A DNA stretch of 64,000 bases from Aphrocallistes beatrix (Eukaryota > Porifera > Hexactinellida > Sceptrulophora > Aphrocallistidae). Shown in pieces: positions 62,280-64,000 of this stretch (position 1 is the stretch's first letter; every line of letters begins with the position of its first letter). Position numbers and translations under genes: made by a program. Location of the stretch: the NCBI GenBank assembly GCA_963281255.1, contig OY725503.1:3782001-3846000 (forward strand). The letters are read 5' to 3'. The notes beneath the pieces are model-generated. The model had not been told where the DNA came from. It ran no database searches and saw only the letters and a program-made list of their open reading frames with translations.

Positions 62280-64000
62280 ATGCGTAGAATGATCCGTAGT
62301 GAAGGGATGTTAGAGTCAGAAGCCAACCTCACTGATGTGTCAGCGATATCGACCCGAGAGTCCGGATCTCCAAGCTCGAGGCTGGAGTCTCTCCTGCATA
62401 AGTGTAAACACACGCTCGGTACTGATCAGCAGGAACCTGACACCTATTACCCGTTGACTCCTCGTGAAGGGGATGCGATGGAAGAATGGAAGATGATTAA
62501 CCAGGAATTGCTAGCTCACGGCCTTCCTTCAGTATCTCTACCCAGTCAAGAGCAGGAATCTCATCAATTAGGTATGTCGTACTTGGTGCTTATACTACTA
62601 ATAATATTGATTAGTTGAATCTATGCTATAGGAGGTAGCCATATGGTCCCTGGTAACACAATGGAAGACATTGCCTTTGTGATGAAGAAACTATTACAAG
62701 AAACCATGGATCAGAAAGCTGAGCTCCAAACACAGCAAGAGATTACAGATAATATAGAACTTTACCTCAGCACACAGAAACATGAAATTGGGATGCTGCG
62801 AGAAGGAATGGTGACTAAAGACGAAATTATCGAACAGTTGAACAGAAGATGTGCTATGCTAAATAATACCAATGCAAAACTTAAAGAAGAGTTAGAAAAT
62901 CCGCATTTAGGAGAGTTTCGGGATATTTTGACAGAAAATAAAAACTCTGAACAAGAGTTGAAGAATGCTCATCAGTGTATCCAGACGTTAGAGTCAGAAA
63001 TCACACTTCTGAAAGCTACTCACCCTGATGCGAGATCTAGAGAGACCAATCCATTTCTTCAATCAGATGTGTGTTCACGCACATTCGATCAAGAAGACTT
63101 CCATTTGCTGTCCGGACAGAATCTTGATCATGCTTCTCAATTATTCGATTTGACAGAAAGTCAAGTGATCAGGAAAGATAATTCTAGTGAAATCCTGAAG
63201 CAAATAGGTAATTTAAAACTGTCCTAATTCCTTGTCAGATGTGTCAATACTCTCGTGGTCTTATTGTCTAATCTAGCAGACACAATAATCCACTTCTGAC
63301 ACCGTAATCAGTTTTATCCATCAACATTTGTGCTATACTATAATAATAGTCTGCGTGATGACTGTTTTTCATAGAAAAGGTCATTGATAATTAAATTTAG
63401 GTTATGTCAGTGCCTCCGATTTGGGTGGCTTAGATGTACAGTTGAGAATGAGGTGAGGACTCCATGTTTTGGGCGTTTAATTAATTGAAAATATTTTTCT
63501 TCTTATATTTCCGATGAACTTATGTAAACGGGGGCTTAAAAAGAATAATGTTGTTTGATCTTCAATAGCTTTTTGTTCTCATTAATAGCATTCTAACAAT
63601 CAATTAGTTGAATTCTTTAGAAATGGACAAGTGAGTAGTAAGTGCTAATTAGGATTGAAACGTAATTTTTTTTGTTGGAATGTGACTTGGTTCTGTGTAT
63701 TCCATTGATATTTGATGATATACTATTGGAAGTTGTTTTTAGACCTTTCCCTGTTTCTAGGCAGTTTCATAAAGTTACTGTGCGATGAGTTGAGTGTTGA
63801 TACAATCGCCGAGTTATATCTCGCAATCCGAAGTATGAACGAATCGAAACAAGAATCAGAATCCGTCATCATTCCCGTGTTTGAAGAATGTGTTCAAATT
63901 ATGAACAATCCATCTCTCCCGCACAGATTCCGGCCTCAGTCGTATGAACGAGTGACGCTCAAAGGGTTCGTTGAGTTGATCGAAATCTGGACAGATGAAC
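62280..64000 (+). CDS. CEP70: Centrosomal protein 70 (cut by window edge)
   Basis: Exons 62280-62571, 62632-63207 and 63761 to beyond 64000 join in phase. The N-terminal block EEWKMINQELLAHGLPSVSL aligns with EEWESINVLLMMHGLKPLSL of human CEP70. VMKKLLQETMDQKAELQTQQ matches the following coiled-coil start. Exon 3 holds IIPVFEECVQIMNNPSLPHRF and FVELIEIWTDE, equivalent to LCSINSIIHNPRAP and LVPVIEMWADQ. CEP70 binds gamma-tubulin and helps microtubule nucleation, spindle organisation and ciliogenesis. The start ATG at 62280 is the first in frame; earlier sequence has only a GTG. Intron 2 (63208-63760) is long for this genome at 553 bp. The C-terminal half lies outside the window. Confidence 0.85.
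63208..63760. other. Intron 2 of CEP70
   Basis: 553 bp of AT-rich DNA with a GT donor (GTAATT) and a good acceptor (CCCTGTTTCTAG). I see no repeat or alternative exon. Confidence 0.5.

Overview
The window is nuclear DNA of an animal. Evidence: spliced protein genes with GT..AG introns; clear relatives of metazoan genes (an EGFR/ERBB-family receptor, class II PI3-kinase, PP2A B56, calponin/transgelin, TRAF, ECSIT, INTS14, RBM19, CEP70, LRRC49); AT-rich intergenic DNA with DNA-transposon remnants. The genome looks compact and intron-poor. Most introns are about 54-96 bp, genes on one strand often lie 86-330 bp apart, and roughly half of the genes are one uninterrupted reading frame. An early-branching or otherwise compact-genome marine invertebrate (for example a sponge) would fit, but the species cannot be named from the sequence alone.

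Layout. 1-750 (-): 5' end of eEF2. 1731-5921 (+): an ERBB-like receptor whose kinase domain lacks the catalytic residues. 6366-21766 (-): INTS14, a myeloid leukemia factor gene, a GRXCR1-like protein, NOL9, a transgelin-like protein, a PP2A B56 subunit and a BAHD1-like protein. 21767-24078: a 2.3-kb gene-poor stretch with palindromes and a GC-rich island. 24079-45164 (+): a run of nine tightly spaced genes (FGGY kinase, class II PI3K, a VAP/TRIM-like chimera, LRRC49, CTU2, ECSIT, EXD3, a cysteine-rich membrane protein, RBM19). 45915-47198 (-): a TRAF with a U-box/RING-like N-terminus. 47376-49842: three transposon remnants, including a decayed Tc1/mariner element with long terminal inverted repeats. 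49893-64000 (+): WDR74, an SR splicing factor, a large helical protein, AAGAB, a BBOF1-like coiled coil, an unidentified long coiled coil and CEP70, which runs off the window.

Themes. Three genes concern ribosome production (NOL9, RBM19, WDR74). Four concern cilia, centrosomes or tubulin modification (LRRC49, BBOF1-like, the unidentified coiled coil, CEP70), and three of these are adjacent. Several concern signalling (ERBB-like receptor, PI3K-C2, PP2A B56, TRAF, ECSIT). The main points for follow-up are the receptor pseudokinase, the MSP plus TRIM-type coiled-coil chimera without a membrane anchor, the U-box-like TRAF, the operon-like gene runs with acceptor-like YnAG sites just before start codons, and several short transposons with exact target-site duplications, two of them inside PI3K-C2 introns.
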